The notes below the pieces were generated by a model. That model saw only the letters and a list, made by a program, of their open reading frames with translations. It made no database searches and was not told where the DNA came from. From contig AP025075.1 of assembly GCA_036186865.1 (NCBI GenBank), positions 17,074,019 to 17,138,018 on the forward strand: a stretch of 64,000 bases of DNA. Reading direction: 5' to 3'. Positions 12,836-26,700 of the stretch are shown piece by piece. The translations under genes and the position numbers were made by a program. The stretch comes from Eustoma russellianum (Eukaryota; Streptophyta; Magnoliopsida; Gentianales; Gentianaceae). Position 1 is the stretch's first letter. Every line of letters begins with the position of its first letter.

Positions 12836-13297
12836 CTGCAGGAGCGTATTCGATGCATGAAAAATAGTGAATGTTTTTTCTAACATGTCAGCATCAGTAA
12901 CTTTATCTCTACACAATCTCAATTGGGAGACAATAGAAAACATAGCAGAGTTATATTCATTGACTGTTTTATAGTCTTGCAACCTCAGGTGCAACCAGTC
13001 ATATTGAGTCTTTGAGAGGATAACATTTTTATAATAATCATATCTCTCCTTCAGATTTTTCCACAACTCCCGAGGCTCTTTCACCCCAAGATATTCGGAT
13101 TTCAGCCCGTCGTGGAGATGATGGCGAATGAATATCATGGCTTTAGCCTTATCTTGCTCACTAGCCACAACATCATCTTTAATTGTATGCCCGAGGTTCA
13201 TAGCCATCAAATGGATTTCAACATCAAGAACCCATGCCATGTAATTTCTTCCGGAAATATCAAGGGCAGCAAATTCCAATTTTATGATGTTCGTCAT
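12836..13297 (-). pseudogene. gag of Copia-1 (truncated at gap)
   Basis: Starts MTNIIKLEFAALDISG, typical of UBN2/retrotran_gag proteins of plant Copia elements, and runs about 154 codons through a helical capsid domain before reaching the N gap at 12826-12835. The expected zinc knuckle and gag C terminus are not found between the gap and the protease, so this part is deleted or was lost in assembly. The start is chosen for its match to the family's usual N terminus. Confidence 0.8.
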
Positions 13298-14285
13298 TGG
13301 TCTGATGTATACATAAAGAAAATATATCAGTAGATGATATATTCACTCAAAACTACAGGTTTGAGTAAATGTTATATGCTTCAGGTATAAGAAATAGATC
13401 ATAATAAATCATACTAATAGAACACATCAAATTGCCTTACTCAAACTTTCGTACCTCCAAAGTACATTCACTAATTGACATTATACATATATAAGACAAT
13501 AAAAATATAATTGGAAGGTCTTTTAACAATTAGACACAACAGTACAACAATTTTGCAGGAAAAATTTCACAATGCTACATACTGCTGCAATAAGTTAACA
13601 CAAATCTTGATAAATCTCATATTTAAAGTACAAAAATTATTAAGCTTGATATAATTAAAAAAACAAAACAAAACCTTGCTAGAAGGTAAATTAAATATTG
13701 CATCTTCATAAAAACAAGCATCTAGTTCATCATCAACCACTCTCCCATTAATGTTTCGGCCAGTAGCATCCACGCCAACAAAAATTATGCATAACATATA
13801 TACAATTCTACAAATGGTTTAATATGTATATGTTTATTATGAATAGAAAATCAATTCTCACTTTCCATGCTAAACCAAATTCGGTCACTGGCATGTATTA
13901 CCTGAAAATTTTTCAACAGTGCCTGAGTTTCTTGAGAATCATAGGTATAGTAATAGACACTTAATAGGCATATCTGTTACATTATTCTCTAGAAACTAAA
14001 ATAGATTATGCATCACACAATCGAAAATGTTTCACTTACAGATCCTTTCTTTTTTTTTCTGAGAATTGCAATGAAGCAGAGAACTTCCCTCAAAGCATTA
14101 AACTATAAACACATAAAATCTTCAAATATAAAACTAATGGTAACATACTTTAACTTTAACAGACTTCTTGCCATTTTCTCCGAGTTGCAGCATGCATAAG
14201 AAACACAAAACAAAAACCAAAACCAAAACCAAAATCAAAAACAAAAACAATTCTTACCACGATGGATCTTCTATAGCAGGTAAAG

Positions 14286-14301
14286 CTTCGTGCTGATAAC
14301 G
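14286..14301 (-). other. possible primer-binding site of Copia-1
   Basis: The minus strand reads CGTTATCAGCACGAAG directly after the LTR end. This is not the common initiator-Met site. Its position is right for a primer site, but I cannot assign the tRNA. Confidence 0.45.
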
Positions 14302-14553
14302 TGTTATAAACTCGAACAATAATATAAAGAAAACAACAACACCAAGAAGTATATTGTATAATCTCTATATTCTTGAAAAAGGTGTCTACATTCTTACAAG
14401 AAATTGTCCTATTTATAGGATATGAAAAATGTAACATCTTCTTAGGATTAATACCCACTAACACCATGATCTTTAGTGAGTGTTAATAGCGTTAGTGGGT
14501 GTTAATGTTTGTACATCCAATATCCACACCAACACACAAAATAATTCACAATA
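14302..14553 (-). repeat. 5' LTR of Copia-1
   Basis: Pairs with 8657-8908. It is the 5' LTR of the minus-strand element, so its promoter would fire away from the importin gene. It is the nearest upstream sequence block to that gene. Confidence 0.9.
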
Positions 14554-14742
14554 TAAAAGCAACAAGAAGTGAATCATTGATGAAATACAAGGATCCCTTA
14601 TACGAAAAAAGAGAAAACAGAAAAACAGAAGCGGACAGAGAGCGCCGCCATAGACGCTTCAAAGCACAGACCACATTTTCCCGCTGTGGTTTTTAACCCT
14701 TTTCTATCGCCGGGGAAAACCCTAAACTCGTCAGAGGCAGCC
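14554..14742 (+). promoter_or_regulatory. 5' leader and proximal promoter region of the importin gene
   Basis: Only 189 bp separate Copia-1 from the start codon. The segment is purine-rich, then has CGCCGCC and a telo-box just before the ATG. No clear TATA box at a sensible distance was found. The native distal promoter is presumably on the far side of Copia-1, about 6 kb upstream, unless the gene now uses this short region or the LTR. Confidence 0.45.
14717..14725 (+). promoter_or_regulatory. telo-box AAACCCTAA
   Basis: AAACCCTAA lies 18 bp before the importin ATG. Telo-boxes are known in the leaders of plant housekeeping and translation-related genes expressed in dividing cells. Role here is inferred. 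Confidence 0.5.
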
Positions 14743-17700
14743 ATGGACGCCGGTTCAGCTCAGCTGCAGCAAGCTCAACTCGCGGCGATTTTGGGGTCGG
14801 ACCTGTCTCAGTTCGAAACCCTAATCTCTCATCTTATGGCTTCCTCTAACGAGCAACGATCTCAGGCTGAATCAATCTTCAACCTCATCAAGCAAACCGA
14901 TCCTAACTCGTTCGCGATCAAACTCGCTCAGCTCCTCTCATCCTCCGTTCACACTGAGATTCGTGCTATGTCTGCTATCCTTCTCCGTAAGCAGCTCACT
15001 CGTGACGATTCCTACATCTGGCCTCGGCTTAGTGCTTCGACTCAGTCCGCTATCAAGTCTATTCTATTACACTGTGTTCAGAATGAGAGTGCCAAGACTA
15101 TAATTAAGAAACTCTGTGATACCATTTCTGAATTGGCTTCCTCTATCTTGCCGGAGAACGGTTGGCCTGAAATTTTGCCATTCATGTTTCAATGCGTGAC
15201 GTCGGACTCTGTGAAATTGCAGGAGGCGGCGTTTTTGATATTTTCGCAACTGGCGCAGTATATTGGCGAAACGCTTGTCCCTTACTTGAAGGATTTGCAT
15301 GGAGTGTTTATGCAGGTGCTGACTAATTCCACGAGCTCCGATGTTAAAATTGCTTCCTTAAGCGCCTCTATAAAATTCGTTCAATGCTTAAATAGCTCCA
15401 GCGATAGGGACAGGTTTCAGGATTTGCTACCGGCTATGATGAGGACGCTGACAGAGGCATTGAATCGCGGACAGGAGTCTACTGCGCAGGAGGCTTTGGA
15501 GTTGTTGATTGAGTTGGCAGGGACAGAACCAAGGTTCTTGAGGAGGCAGTTGGTGGACGTTGTGGGGGCCATGTTACAGATTGCTGAGGCGGAGAGTTTG
15601 GAGGAGGGAACCAGACATTTGGCGATTGAGTTTGTGATTACTCTGGCCGAAGCTAGGGAAAGTGCTCCGGGGATGATGAGGAAGTTGCCTCAATTTATTA
15701 GCAGATTGTTTGGGATTTTGATGAAAATGTTGTTGGATGTCGAGGATGATCCTGCTTGGCATAGTGCAGAGGTTGAGGAAGAGGATGCTGGTGAGACGGG
15801 TAATTATAGTGTTGGCCAGGAGTGTCTGGACAGATTGTCTATTTCCTTGGGTGGAAACACTATTGTGCCTGTTGCTTCTGAGCTGTTTCCGGCTTATTTG
15901 GCTGCTCCAGAGTGGCAGAAGCGTCATGCTGCACTTATTGCCCTTGCCCAAGTTGCTGAGGGCTGCTCGAAGGTTTAGTTCTTCCCCCCCTTTAATAATA
16001 TGTTCATTCATTTAGTCGTTGAATGAATTATTGCTGATTAGGTCATACTTGATTTTTCGTGATCTATTTAGCATATCTTCTTATGTGTTTTGCAGTAAAT
16101 TTTGGCTTTATATTGTGCGTTTTGCAAGACGTGGCCAAGCCCACTATGAAAATAAGTCTCTTGTTATTTTCTTCTTTTTTAATGTTATTGGTCTCATTAA
16201 CATTCGAAAATCTCGTCAACAGTCCATGGCTGGACACGTATACGGTAGCTATTTCAGTTGCTATAGTTTTAGTTTCAATTGTCATTTGTCTGTTCTACAT
16301 TCAAATTTCTGTTTGCGAGGCTGTATTCATCTTTTTGTTTCCTCATCCACTTCTAATTAAGCAAGTAGTGTTTTTTAATTTTTTTTTGGTTTTATGCAAA
16401 TGGTGAAATAAAAGTCAGTTATGCTTCCGTTGTATCTAGCAGTAAGTATAAGTATATTTATCCAGTTTGTTGGGGAACAAATTTAACAGGTCATGATTAA
16501 GAATTTGGAGCAAATCGTGAATATGGTTTTAAATTCGTTTCAAGATCCTCACCCTCGAGTGAGATGGGCGGCAATAAATGCAACCGGTCAACTGTCAACT
16601 GATTTGGGCCCAGATTTGCAAGTCCAGCATCATCAGCGAGTGCTTCCTGCTTTAGCTGCGGCCATGGATGATTTTCAAAATCCAAGAGTGCAGGTTTGTC
16701 TATTGGTTCATGCTTCAGATTATGTTTTGAACATTGTTCTCAAATGGACTTCCATTGCTTATTGTGGCGTTGGTGCTAATTTTCTTAGCAGATCTTCTCG
16801 AGGCCCTTGCGTCTTCGGTCATTATATTATTGCTGCATTTTTGGCGTGATTTCGTTTGATGAAGTTACAAATGAATATAAAATATCTTGTCTCATGCGTT
16901 TGATGCAAAAGTTCAACTGTTTGGTTTAACAGATTTGTTGTTTCTAGAATGCTCATTAATAGGCAATGCAACAGGATCTAGATGAGTCAAAGGATTAAAG
17001 CCATAAACAACTTCAAATGTAGAATAGGAAGTAACACTATGTATACCTCTATTTTATGCAAATTCAATGAATGGCAATCCTCCCAACTTTTAAAGTTTCT
17101 TTAACTATCACACAAAAAGTTGAGAAAGTGTTCTAATTACTACTTCAGCTTGTCCATCAGTTTGAGGATGAATCGTAATAGAGAAAGCAACTTAGTTCCC
17201 AATTTATTTAATAGAGCATGCCAAAATTGACTAAGAAACTTGGTGTCCTTATCATTCACGATCGCCTTAGGCATGCCATGCAATCTCACAACTTCTCTGA
17301 AGAACAATTCAGTAACATGAGATGCATCATCAATCTTTCTATGTGAAATGAAGTGTGCCATTTTAGAAAAGTGATCAACAATAAACAACTACCATGACCA
17401 CGTTTTGACTTAGGTAGTCCAAGTACAAAATTCATAAAAATGTCAGTCCAAGGACAAAGGTTATACAATGGAATATACAAACCATAAGTCATAGATTTCG
17501 ATTTAGCTTGTTTACGAATGATACAATTGCCACAAAACTTTTTTTTTTGTAATTTACAATTAGCACAAAACTTTTCTACATCTACACGCATTTTAGGCCA
17601 AAATAAATGTTCCTTCAATACTTCTAATGTTTTATGTACTTTAAAATGACCCATTAAATCACTGTCACGAACTTCTTTCACAAGCAATTCACGTATTAAA

Positions 17701-20700
17701 CAAGCAAGTATGCACAAATGATGCTCACGGAACAGATAATCTTCATGACTGTAGAACTTATCAAACGATGATTCTTCACATGCCAAATAAATATAATTAA
17801 AGTCATTATCATTAGCATGCATCTCATTAATAAACTCAAAACCAATCAACTTAGAAGACAAAGTAGTGACCAAAGTGCATCTTCTAGGCAAAGCATCAGC
17901 AACTACATTATCTTTCCCACGCTTATGTTTAATTACATTGCATGTCGCTTGTTCAACTTACCTTGACCTTTCAAATATTTGCGGGACTCATGATTAGTAT
18001 GAATGACAAACTCCTTGGACTGCAAATAGTGTTTCCACGTCTGTGAAGCTTGAACTGATGCATACAATTCTTTATCGTACGCAGGATAGTTCAATTGAGC
18101 ACTTTTGTGTTTCTCAGTAAAATAAGTTATGGGACTTCCATCTTGAATCAAAACAGCTCTTACACCTATCCCTGATGCATCATATTCGATTTCAAAAGTT
18201 TCATGAAAATTAGACTATTTAAGAATAGATGGAGTAGTTTACCTTTTTTTAAAAGGACCAAAGATCTGTTATTGTTTCTCTTCTCCATTAAAAACCAACG
18301 TCTTTTTTCACAATTTCGTTTAATGGTGCAGCAATGGTAGAGAAATTTTTCACAAATCGTCTATAAAAACTAGCCAAACTATAGAAAGTACGAACTTTGA
18401 AAATTTCTTTAAGTATATGTCAATCTAAAATAGACTTCACTTGCTAGGAGTAAGCAACAAAAATCAAAGAAAAAAATAACCTAAGAAAAAAAAATCCCTT
18501 TTGTAAAGATGCCTAATTTGGCTTATCTATAAAATTTGATTTACAAAAAAATATAGACTTCACTTTTTCTTGATCAATTTCAATACCATGTTCACTCACT
18601 ATATAACCTAAGAAGACAATTTGTTTCATGCAAAAAGTAAATTTCTTATGGTTAGTATAGAAAATTTCATGTTGCGATGTTACCAAAATAGCATGCAAGT
18701 GAACAATACGCTCATGAAAACTTGTGTTATAGATCAAGATGTCATCAAAGTAGACCACGATAAATTTTTTGATGAATTCACGCAAGACATGGTGCATTAA
18801 TCTCATGAAAGTGCTAGGTGTATTAGTTAATCAAAAAGTCATTATTAGCAATTCACACAATCCAGACTTAGTCTTAAATGCGGTTTTTCATTCATCTCCT
18901 TTATTAATACGAATCTTGTTGTATCCACTTTTAAGATCAATTTTAATAAAATATTTATTCCCATGCAACTCATCAAGCATGTCATCAGGTCTAGGAATTG
19001 AGCATCGTTACTTTACCGTGATCTTGTCGATAGCACTGCAATCCGTGTACATGCGCCATGAATCCTTCTTTGCTACTACTATGCCTGAAACCGCACACGG
19101 ACTCATGCTTTCTTGAACCTGACCCTCAGTGAACAAATCATCCATTTGACGTTGAATTTCTTTAGTCTCCTCGGGGTTTGCTCTATAGGCTGGCCGGTGA
19201 AGGACTGCTGCTTCAGAGATGAAGTCAATTTGATGCTTAATACCTCGGATTGGAGGCAACTTAGCTCTTCCTTTGGGAATACTCCTGCAAATTCTTCCAA
19301 CAAAGAAACAACTTCCTTAGGTAAAAAAGATGGTATGTATTCAAGATTCAACAACTATTCTTTATGTAGAAAGATAAAGACATGATTTTCATGCAACAAA
19401 GCTTTTTTAACCTCAGAACTTTTTGCAAGGAATGTTTGTTTCTACCTCGTTTCGTTTTCTGCTCATGTGGCACAATTTCTTTTCCAATTTCGACATTTGT
19501 GGACTCGGTTTTGGTTAATGTGAAGACTTAATTTTATCCAAAAACTATTTTCCATCCGCTTGCCCTCCCTAGTTTGTGCCTTTTTTTTTTGAATTTCTAG
19601 GACTTCTTTCAGGTGACAAAGTATTTAATTTAATAGTTTTGTCTTGAAATTTAAATATAAAAACGATGCAAGAAACATCATGCATGAATCTTCTATCAAA
19701 TTGCCATGGACGCCAAAGAAGGATATGACAAGCATGCATAAGAATGATATCATACAAAATTTGATCATGATAAGCACCAATAGAGAATGACACCAAGACT
19801 TGTTTAGTCACATGCACTACACCACAATCATTCAACCATTGTAACTTATAAGGATGGGCATAGGTAATGTAAGTTTCGTTGCTAAAGAGATACCAACAAC
19901 ATTAGTACAACTGTAACCATCAATGATCATAGTGCAAATCTTGTAATGAATGTGGAATATGTTTTCTCTTGCTTTTCATTTTCAACTTTAGCTTGTGTGT
20001 TAAGAGCATGTTCAGTAACAAAGAGATATTGATTTTGGTCCTCATTATCTTCCACATAGCAATTAACAGTTTCATCTCATTATGCAAGTTATCAAATTTA
20101 TTTTCAGACGCGTCTTCACTTTCACTTTTAGACACATATTCTCTCCTACCAGCCTGATCTCTGCTGGGTTGGGAATTTGGTTGGCTGAATAAGGCCCTGG
20201 ATTATGGTTATTTGTCTATTGTTGGAGGCTTGGACTATTTCTATCTGTCTCTATGGTGATCACTTGCCTTTCCTTGTTATCATAAAAAGTCTGTTGGTTG
20301 GCCTAGCTTGAGTCAGAGAGCGAGAAAGAGAGAGGCAGAGATCTAGAAGAAACATTTTGTTTTGTATATAGCCATGCTGTAAAAATATTCTTTTAGTCCT
20401 TTGCCTGGATTCTTGGCTCAATGCTTCACTTGACTGAGTTCTCATCTTTGATCTTTATTATGTCATCGGAACTTTGAAATCCCCGCTATACCTTTTTCTT
20501 GATGTTAATACTTCTGAATCGCTTGCGTAGTTTAATCACCTGTTAATAACTGTAACTCTGAAAGTTCCAACATGTTGCAGGCACATGCTGCTTCAGCGGT
20601 GCTCAACTTCAGCGAGAATTGTAACCCTGAATTCCTAACACCTTATTTGGATGGACTAGTTCACAAACTGCTTGTACTACTTCAGGTATTGCAGGGAAAC

Positions 20701-23700
20701 AAATGTTTGTCCATTTTTGATGTATTTGGCTGTGCGTGTTTGTTGGAGTTCCCACCTGATTTAGCCCCTGCTTTTTCGTTGTTGTTTGGGTAATAGAATG
20801 GCAAACAAATGGTTCAAGAAGGGGCATTGACTGCGTTGGCTTCAGTTGCTGATTCATCTCAGGTATACTTTTCTGTTCCCCGCTAAACTTTGGTTCCTGT
20901 CTCATGGCGTTGTGGATAGTTACTCAGGACTCTGAGGCCAGACAACTGTTTTGAAGCACATACCTATGGCACCGAGGCGTTGGGCAAAGTTAGATTTGGC
21001 TTATTATTTTGGGGAAAAAGAATCCTAAGTCTACCTTTAAGGACTTGATTACTGTCTCAATGTGGCTAACAGCAAAAGATAGAAGGGCATGGTCCCCCAA
21101 CTGTCAGTAAAGTTTTTCTTGTTCAAGCACATGTATGTTGATGATGCCGTCTCCATAGGTTTAAATCACCAGTTGCTTGCACAACCAAAATAGGAAGAGT
21201 AAACAAAATTTGAATGTTGGTCCCGCTGTATAATACTGATGTATCTGCAGGAGCACTTCCAGAAGTACTATGATTCCGTCATGCCTTACCTAAAAACGAT
21301 TTTGGTTAATGCCACCGACAAGTCCAATCGCATGCTTCGTGCCAAAGCCATGGAATGCATAAGCTTGGTTGGTATGGCTGTTGGAAAAGAAAAGTTCAGG
21401 GATGACGCAAAGCAGGTAAGTTTAGGACCCTTTTCTCTTCTAGCTTTTTCTCCATCTTGGTCACAATTATGATCTATCTTCAAGTTTTAATTATTAATGT
21501 TATAAGAAAGTGATGAAAATACCTTAGCAATCAAAGTTCTGTTGTAAGGTTATGGAAGTGCTTATGTCGCTGCAAGGATCTCCAATGGAGAGTGATGATC
21601 CCACCACCAGTTATATGCTTCAAGTATGTACCAACTTAGATTGTGCATCCAGCCCCGCCCTCGCCCCCCCTTTCTCCCTCCTGCCCTTGTTCTTCTTCTC
21701 TCCTTTTTTTAAGCTGTATTGAAGATGCTAGCCTGTAACTGGTGTTTGATGCTTGTCTCAGGCATGGGCAAGGCTTTGCAAGTGTTTGGGACAAGACTTT
21801 CTTCCATACATGAATGTAGTGATGCCTCCATTACTTCAGTCTGCTCAACTTAAGCCCGATGTGACAATAACATCTGTAGATTCAGACAACGAAGAGGAGA
21901 CTGACGATGAAAGGTCCAACTCTGCACTTGAATTTATGTTACTTATTAATGGAATTATATGTCCTATCCTTAATAGTCTTGGTTTTGAGATTTGATTTGT
22001 ATGTTTAGAAGGTGGAATATCATCCTAAAAGACATGGAACCTGGCTTAATTTTTGATAATCATAACACTTCTATTTTTTTGCCAAGTTAAATATTTCCTT
22101 GTGATTATATCTTTACTTTTAATTTTTTTAGTGGTGTTAATGCTGTTTTAGTTTCTGATAATTGGAAGACTTGTATTTTCTTTTTCTGATAATTGCAGTT
22201 TCAATTTGCTGATGATTATATCTTCTAATTTTTTTAGTGGTGTGAATGCAGTTTGCCACCAGTGTTGTGTTTTTGGCTTCAAAATTCTGTTGCACTTAGT
22301 AATTTACTTTCAGATTCCCTTCTATGATGATTTTTCATGTGAAAATTCTGTTGAATAAACCTATAGAAAATGTGACAGTTATGAGTCTATATCACAACAG
22401 AGTCTTTTGGTGCCATGCTGTGCTTCTCTTAAAGTAAGTTTAACATGCTTACATGTGTACCAACTGGATATGACTTGGTAATTTGCGGTGTATGTGAGCT
22501 ACCTATGCCCTTTAGTCTTTTCAAGTCATAAACCCGTGAGAAGTCTTAGGGAAAATGGATGCTATATTGTTTGGTTATACATCATTGCAGGACAGGAGAA
22601 CTGGGTTGATTAGCTACAAAAGTGCTTCTTTACAATTAGTTTAACAATTTTGAGCTGTAGCAGTTTCTGTGAACAGTTATTCTGGAAACTAGAAAATGTG
22701 CAAGATGTCAAAATCTGGTTCACTAACTATGCCTTCACGTTATTTATGTTTTCTTTTTGAGTTAATTACCTTTAACACCCCTTATGTTTAGCGTAATCCC
22801 CCTTTATCCCTCTAATGTTTTAAAATACACCCTTAAGTACCTTAATATTTGGGTTCAAGTGGCAAGATGCATTAAAACGTGACACGTGACATTAAGACTG
22901 ATATTAGGGTGAAATGACAAAAATGCCCCTGCTGAAGTCGTTTTCTTCACCTGTCTTATCCTGTTTTTCACCATTTCCATCTGGGCCAATCTCAAGAGCT
23001 TTCTAGTATCCTTCACTGTCGCCGTTGATTTCTCCGCCACAGGCGGCGTATCAGCCCGTCAAGCCTTAACCTTTCCTTCACAATGTCCATTCCCTGCAAT
23101 CTCTTCATCAATCCTTCCCCAGAGGAAAACCCCAGGAGAGCGGCAGTCTTCAGGGATTGGTAGAACGGCCGGCGGTGGAGGAATCGCCGGAAAATTACAT
23201 TATCTCCTGTATCTAGAGCGTGTTTATCAGGGTTGCGTGGGCCAGAGGTTTTCGTGACCGGCGAAGCAACGTGGCAATTTGATATAGAATTGCCGGAGAT
23301 TCTACTAATATTGAAGAGACGATTAGCAATAGATTGCTTGATGGCCATTTTGGGATGAATTAGCTTAAGATATCATTTGTATTAAAGAATCTGTTCTCAT
23401 GGATGCTGGAGCTCCAATCGATCGGAAGAGGTGGCCAAAATGCTAGATCAATCTGAAAACAAGCAAGGAGGTTCTCGGATTTTCGGCCCGTCCCAGAAGA
23501 ACTCTTCCCGAGATCTTGCTGCACATACTTCTCTCAAACCTAGGTAAAGACTGCCACCAAGAATCTATTTTTTTGGACCCAATTAAAACGAAGTGAAAGA
23601 CTAGGATTCCTAAAATCGTTTCTACCTTCAATTTGTTGAACTTCAAATGCTCCGCCGTTAAAAGGATGCTCCAACCGTGATGCAAGCTGACAAGCGTAGG

Positions 23701-26700
23701 ATCCACTCTTCCACCTCCAACAACCTTCCACAAGGGTTTAGGCACAAAGAAATAAACTTCTCCTTGCTTCCATTGTGCAGAAATTGCCGCTTAAGCAATA
23801 CCTTAGATTCAAGTGTGCATTTATAGGCAAACCTTCAAGGCCCTCCTAGACGGTCACTTCAACCCTTGGCAATCACCCTCAATTTGCTCAAGACTGAGAG
23901 ATATTAGCCTTGATTTTTAGTGCAAAATCAAGAAAACAAAGTTTCACTCACTTGGAGAAGAAAACACACAAAATATTATTGATAAAAGGGTGGTATAGGC
24001 CGGTGGCCTTGAGGTCTTAATATAGGCTGAAAATTTCAGCCAAAAAGCAATCAAAAAGGAAAAAATAATCTCTATCTAAGACCTACCAAAAAGCTAAAAG
24101 AGATAAATTGCAATTTTCCTAAAAGAACTATCTTGAAAATGGAATATTCCTTCTCCTACTAATGCAGCCGATTTCTTGCTTCTTTGATGGGCTTTGGAGA
24201 TCAATTTTTATGGCATGATAATCTTATCTCAATCTTCAAAAGGTTGATTGCAATCCTATCTTGATTGATTTTGGAATTGTCTCAAATTCTCCTCATTTTC
24301 CTTCCTTTTTGCCGTATCAATCCCTCAATTTCCTGAAAAAGATTCATCCCGAATCTTAGCATGTATGCCATGAGGGATAAAGGTCCTGCAACAAAGATAC
24401 AAGACACACATGTATGCACACTTTCATCCTAAGATGTTTAGGGTGAATAAGCAACCTAATTAAGAAACATTCACCTTCCAACATGCATGGGGTGATTTTA
24501 ACATGCATACACAATAGCAAAGTCCTTTTTCTTACGTGTTTAGGGTGCATGAAGATGTGACTTTCATAATGCAACTCAATGTACGCATGCTCACATCCTA
24601 GAAGTGGTGTTTGAAATGAAATATTGAACAAGCGCTTCTTCCTAGTATGTTTAGGATGCATAATCATTGAGAGGTCATATTTCTTATGCATGTAAACAAG
24701 ACTCAAGGGAAACACACAAATGTCATATGATATGGCGTGATTTTGTGACAAAAGTGGCGTAATTGGGGTTTTAGGAAATATACCTTGAAGCCTTGAATCA
24801 GGTTCTGAACCAGTTGAGATAAACTCTTCCTTGTCATAGAAAGCAGTTTCATAACCATGATTAAACATAGGATTGTCATGTACAATATGATTTGAATGTA
24901 AATCAGGTATTTCAACTAACGTGGAATCATGTTCATCACATTCAAATAACGAATTACTGAAAACATGCCATTCATTCTTTTCTAAGTTATCATGCTTAAG
25001 TGTACTATCAAACTCACTTGAAAGCTCACTCAAGTCATCATTCAAATCATCATGTACGACACATAGATCAGTATACAATGAATCATCAAAACATGGCAAT
25101 TCATGAGATAAATCAGCTTGTATGTTATCTACTTCATGCTTAACATTATCAATGCATTCTAGCTCATCACACAACGTAGGAGAATCAACAACTAATTCAT
25201 GCAAATCTGAATTGGTTACATGCAAATCAGGCTCAACTACTTCATTATTGGCATTAACGTTCAGTTCATTAGAAGTAGGGTTAGATTCATGCAAAATTTC
25301 AGTTTCTTTGGCTTGTAATGCAAGTATCCAAAATTCCAATGTTATCTTCATTTCTTCCCATTTCCTTTGTTCTTTTCTTTTAGGTATGATTGCCTTACTT
25401 CAAAAGCCATTAGTTTTTCACAACCATCAGCAAGAGCAAACAAATGATCAAGATGTCTAAATCTGACGTTAAGTAATCGTTTAATTATTTTCTTGTTTAG
25501 TCCGACAAGAAATCTAATCATTGTTAGGTTTTCGTTTTCCTTAACATTTGCATGACATAAATGATCTAATAACTCACTGTAGTAATCATGAATACAAAGA
25601 TCATCCTGTGTAAGAGATTGTTGCCTTGGAACTCCTTGTCTCCAATAGCTTACCCAAATGTCTTGAGTTTGTTCAAAGTGGTACATACGACTGTCAAGAT
25701 TTTCATACTCTTGCCTAGGGCAGAGTACTCCCCAAATGGTTGGAATGGACATGGTAAACCTGAAAAGATCAGAAACAACACAGAACACAAGATACCAAAA
25801 ACAAATAATCCGAACGGGTAAACGAAAATTTTGTGCACTCGTCTATCTTTCTTTTCTCTCTTACCACCTTGTTTCTTGATTAATCTGAGGCTAATAAATG
25901 TCAAAGAGAGCAATAAAGAAGGGTGAATGCTAAGTCTCTTACAATACTCCCAATATCGCAATGTAATGCACAATTTTTACCCGAACTTGGCCAAATCGAA
26001 TCCAACCCACGATGAACCAAAACTGGTTGTTTTGATGCGTATTTGGCGCCAAAATGACGCTGAGATCAGTACCAAACAGATGCTGATCTGCAGCTAAAAC
26101 AGTCCCCAAAACGCGATAAAAAACACTCCGAAATGGTCCAGTTTCCTCCCAACTTGGTGTTGTACCAAATCAGCAAATTCCAGCACCTATATACCCTTAA
26201 AAACAATGGAAAAACAGCTCCAAACAGTAGAAAATCAGCGGCAAAAATCAGCAATTAAACCGGATGTCAAAACTCGCAACTTGCACCAAAAAGGATATCA
26301 AATCTCACCAAAATAGACTCCAACGATTGAGATACTAACTTGAACAATTTAACTCGATTCAAAGAAGAAATGAAACCAAAAATGATGTAAAAGGCTGAAT
26401 CAAAGAAAGTCTAGGGGTTGCCGTGGGTAATCTTTAGTCAATTTTGCCGTGGGAAGCAATGTATATGGGTCAGATTATGGCTATAAAACTGAGTGTGCGG
26501 GCTGTTTTTGATAAGTTTCGCAAGAATATGTAATATGGCCACAGTGGTGTGATAAAGTCCCAACGGTTTTCCTTTTTCTTTTACTTTTCTTTCTTCAATT
26601 TTCTGCCCTTTTTCTGTCCTTTTTTCTCTGTTTTCAGATTCTGATTTTTTTTTTCTTTTTTTTCCACGGAGGCAAAATCGTAATTTTACACTTTTACGCT

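Larger units (their letters stand above)
8657..14553 (-). mobile_element. Copia-1: full-length but broken Ty1/copia element
   Basis: Two 252-bp LTRs bound a minus-strand element with gag (12836-13297), protease, integrase and RT/RNase H (9120-12615). A purine tract AAGGGGGAG (minus strand) abuts the left LTR and a non-Met primer site abuts the right one. The coding part carries frameshifts, a gag/protease deletion and a 10-N gap. Flanking bases are AAAAA (left) and TAAAA (right), an imperfect and low-complexity possible target duplication. Its right end lies only 189 bp before the start codon of the importin gene. Confidence 0.92.

Noticed and set aside
14686..14742. Upstream in-frame ATG of the importin gene
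   Set aside because: The extra 19 residues have no counterpart in the family and lie in the leader; the ATG at 14743 matches the known N terminus.
15574..16011. Minus-strand 145-codon frame
   Set aside because: Antisense shadow of importin exon 1.
24440..24660. TTTAGGGTG words suggesting telomere-like sequence
   Set aside because: Only spaced single occurrences, belonging to the repeated HPKH codons of the ORF on the minus strand.
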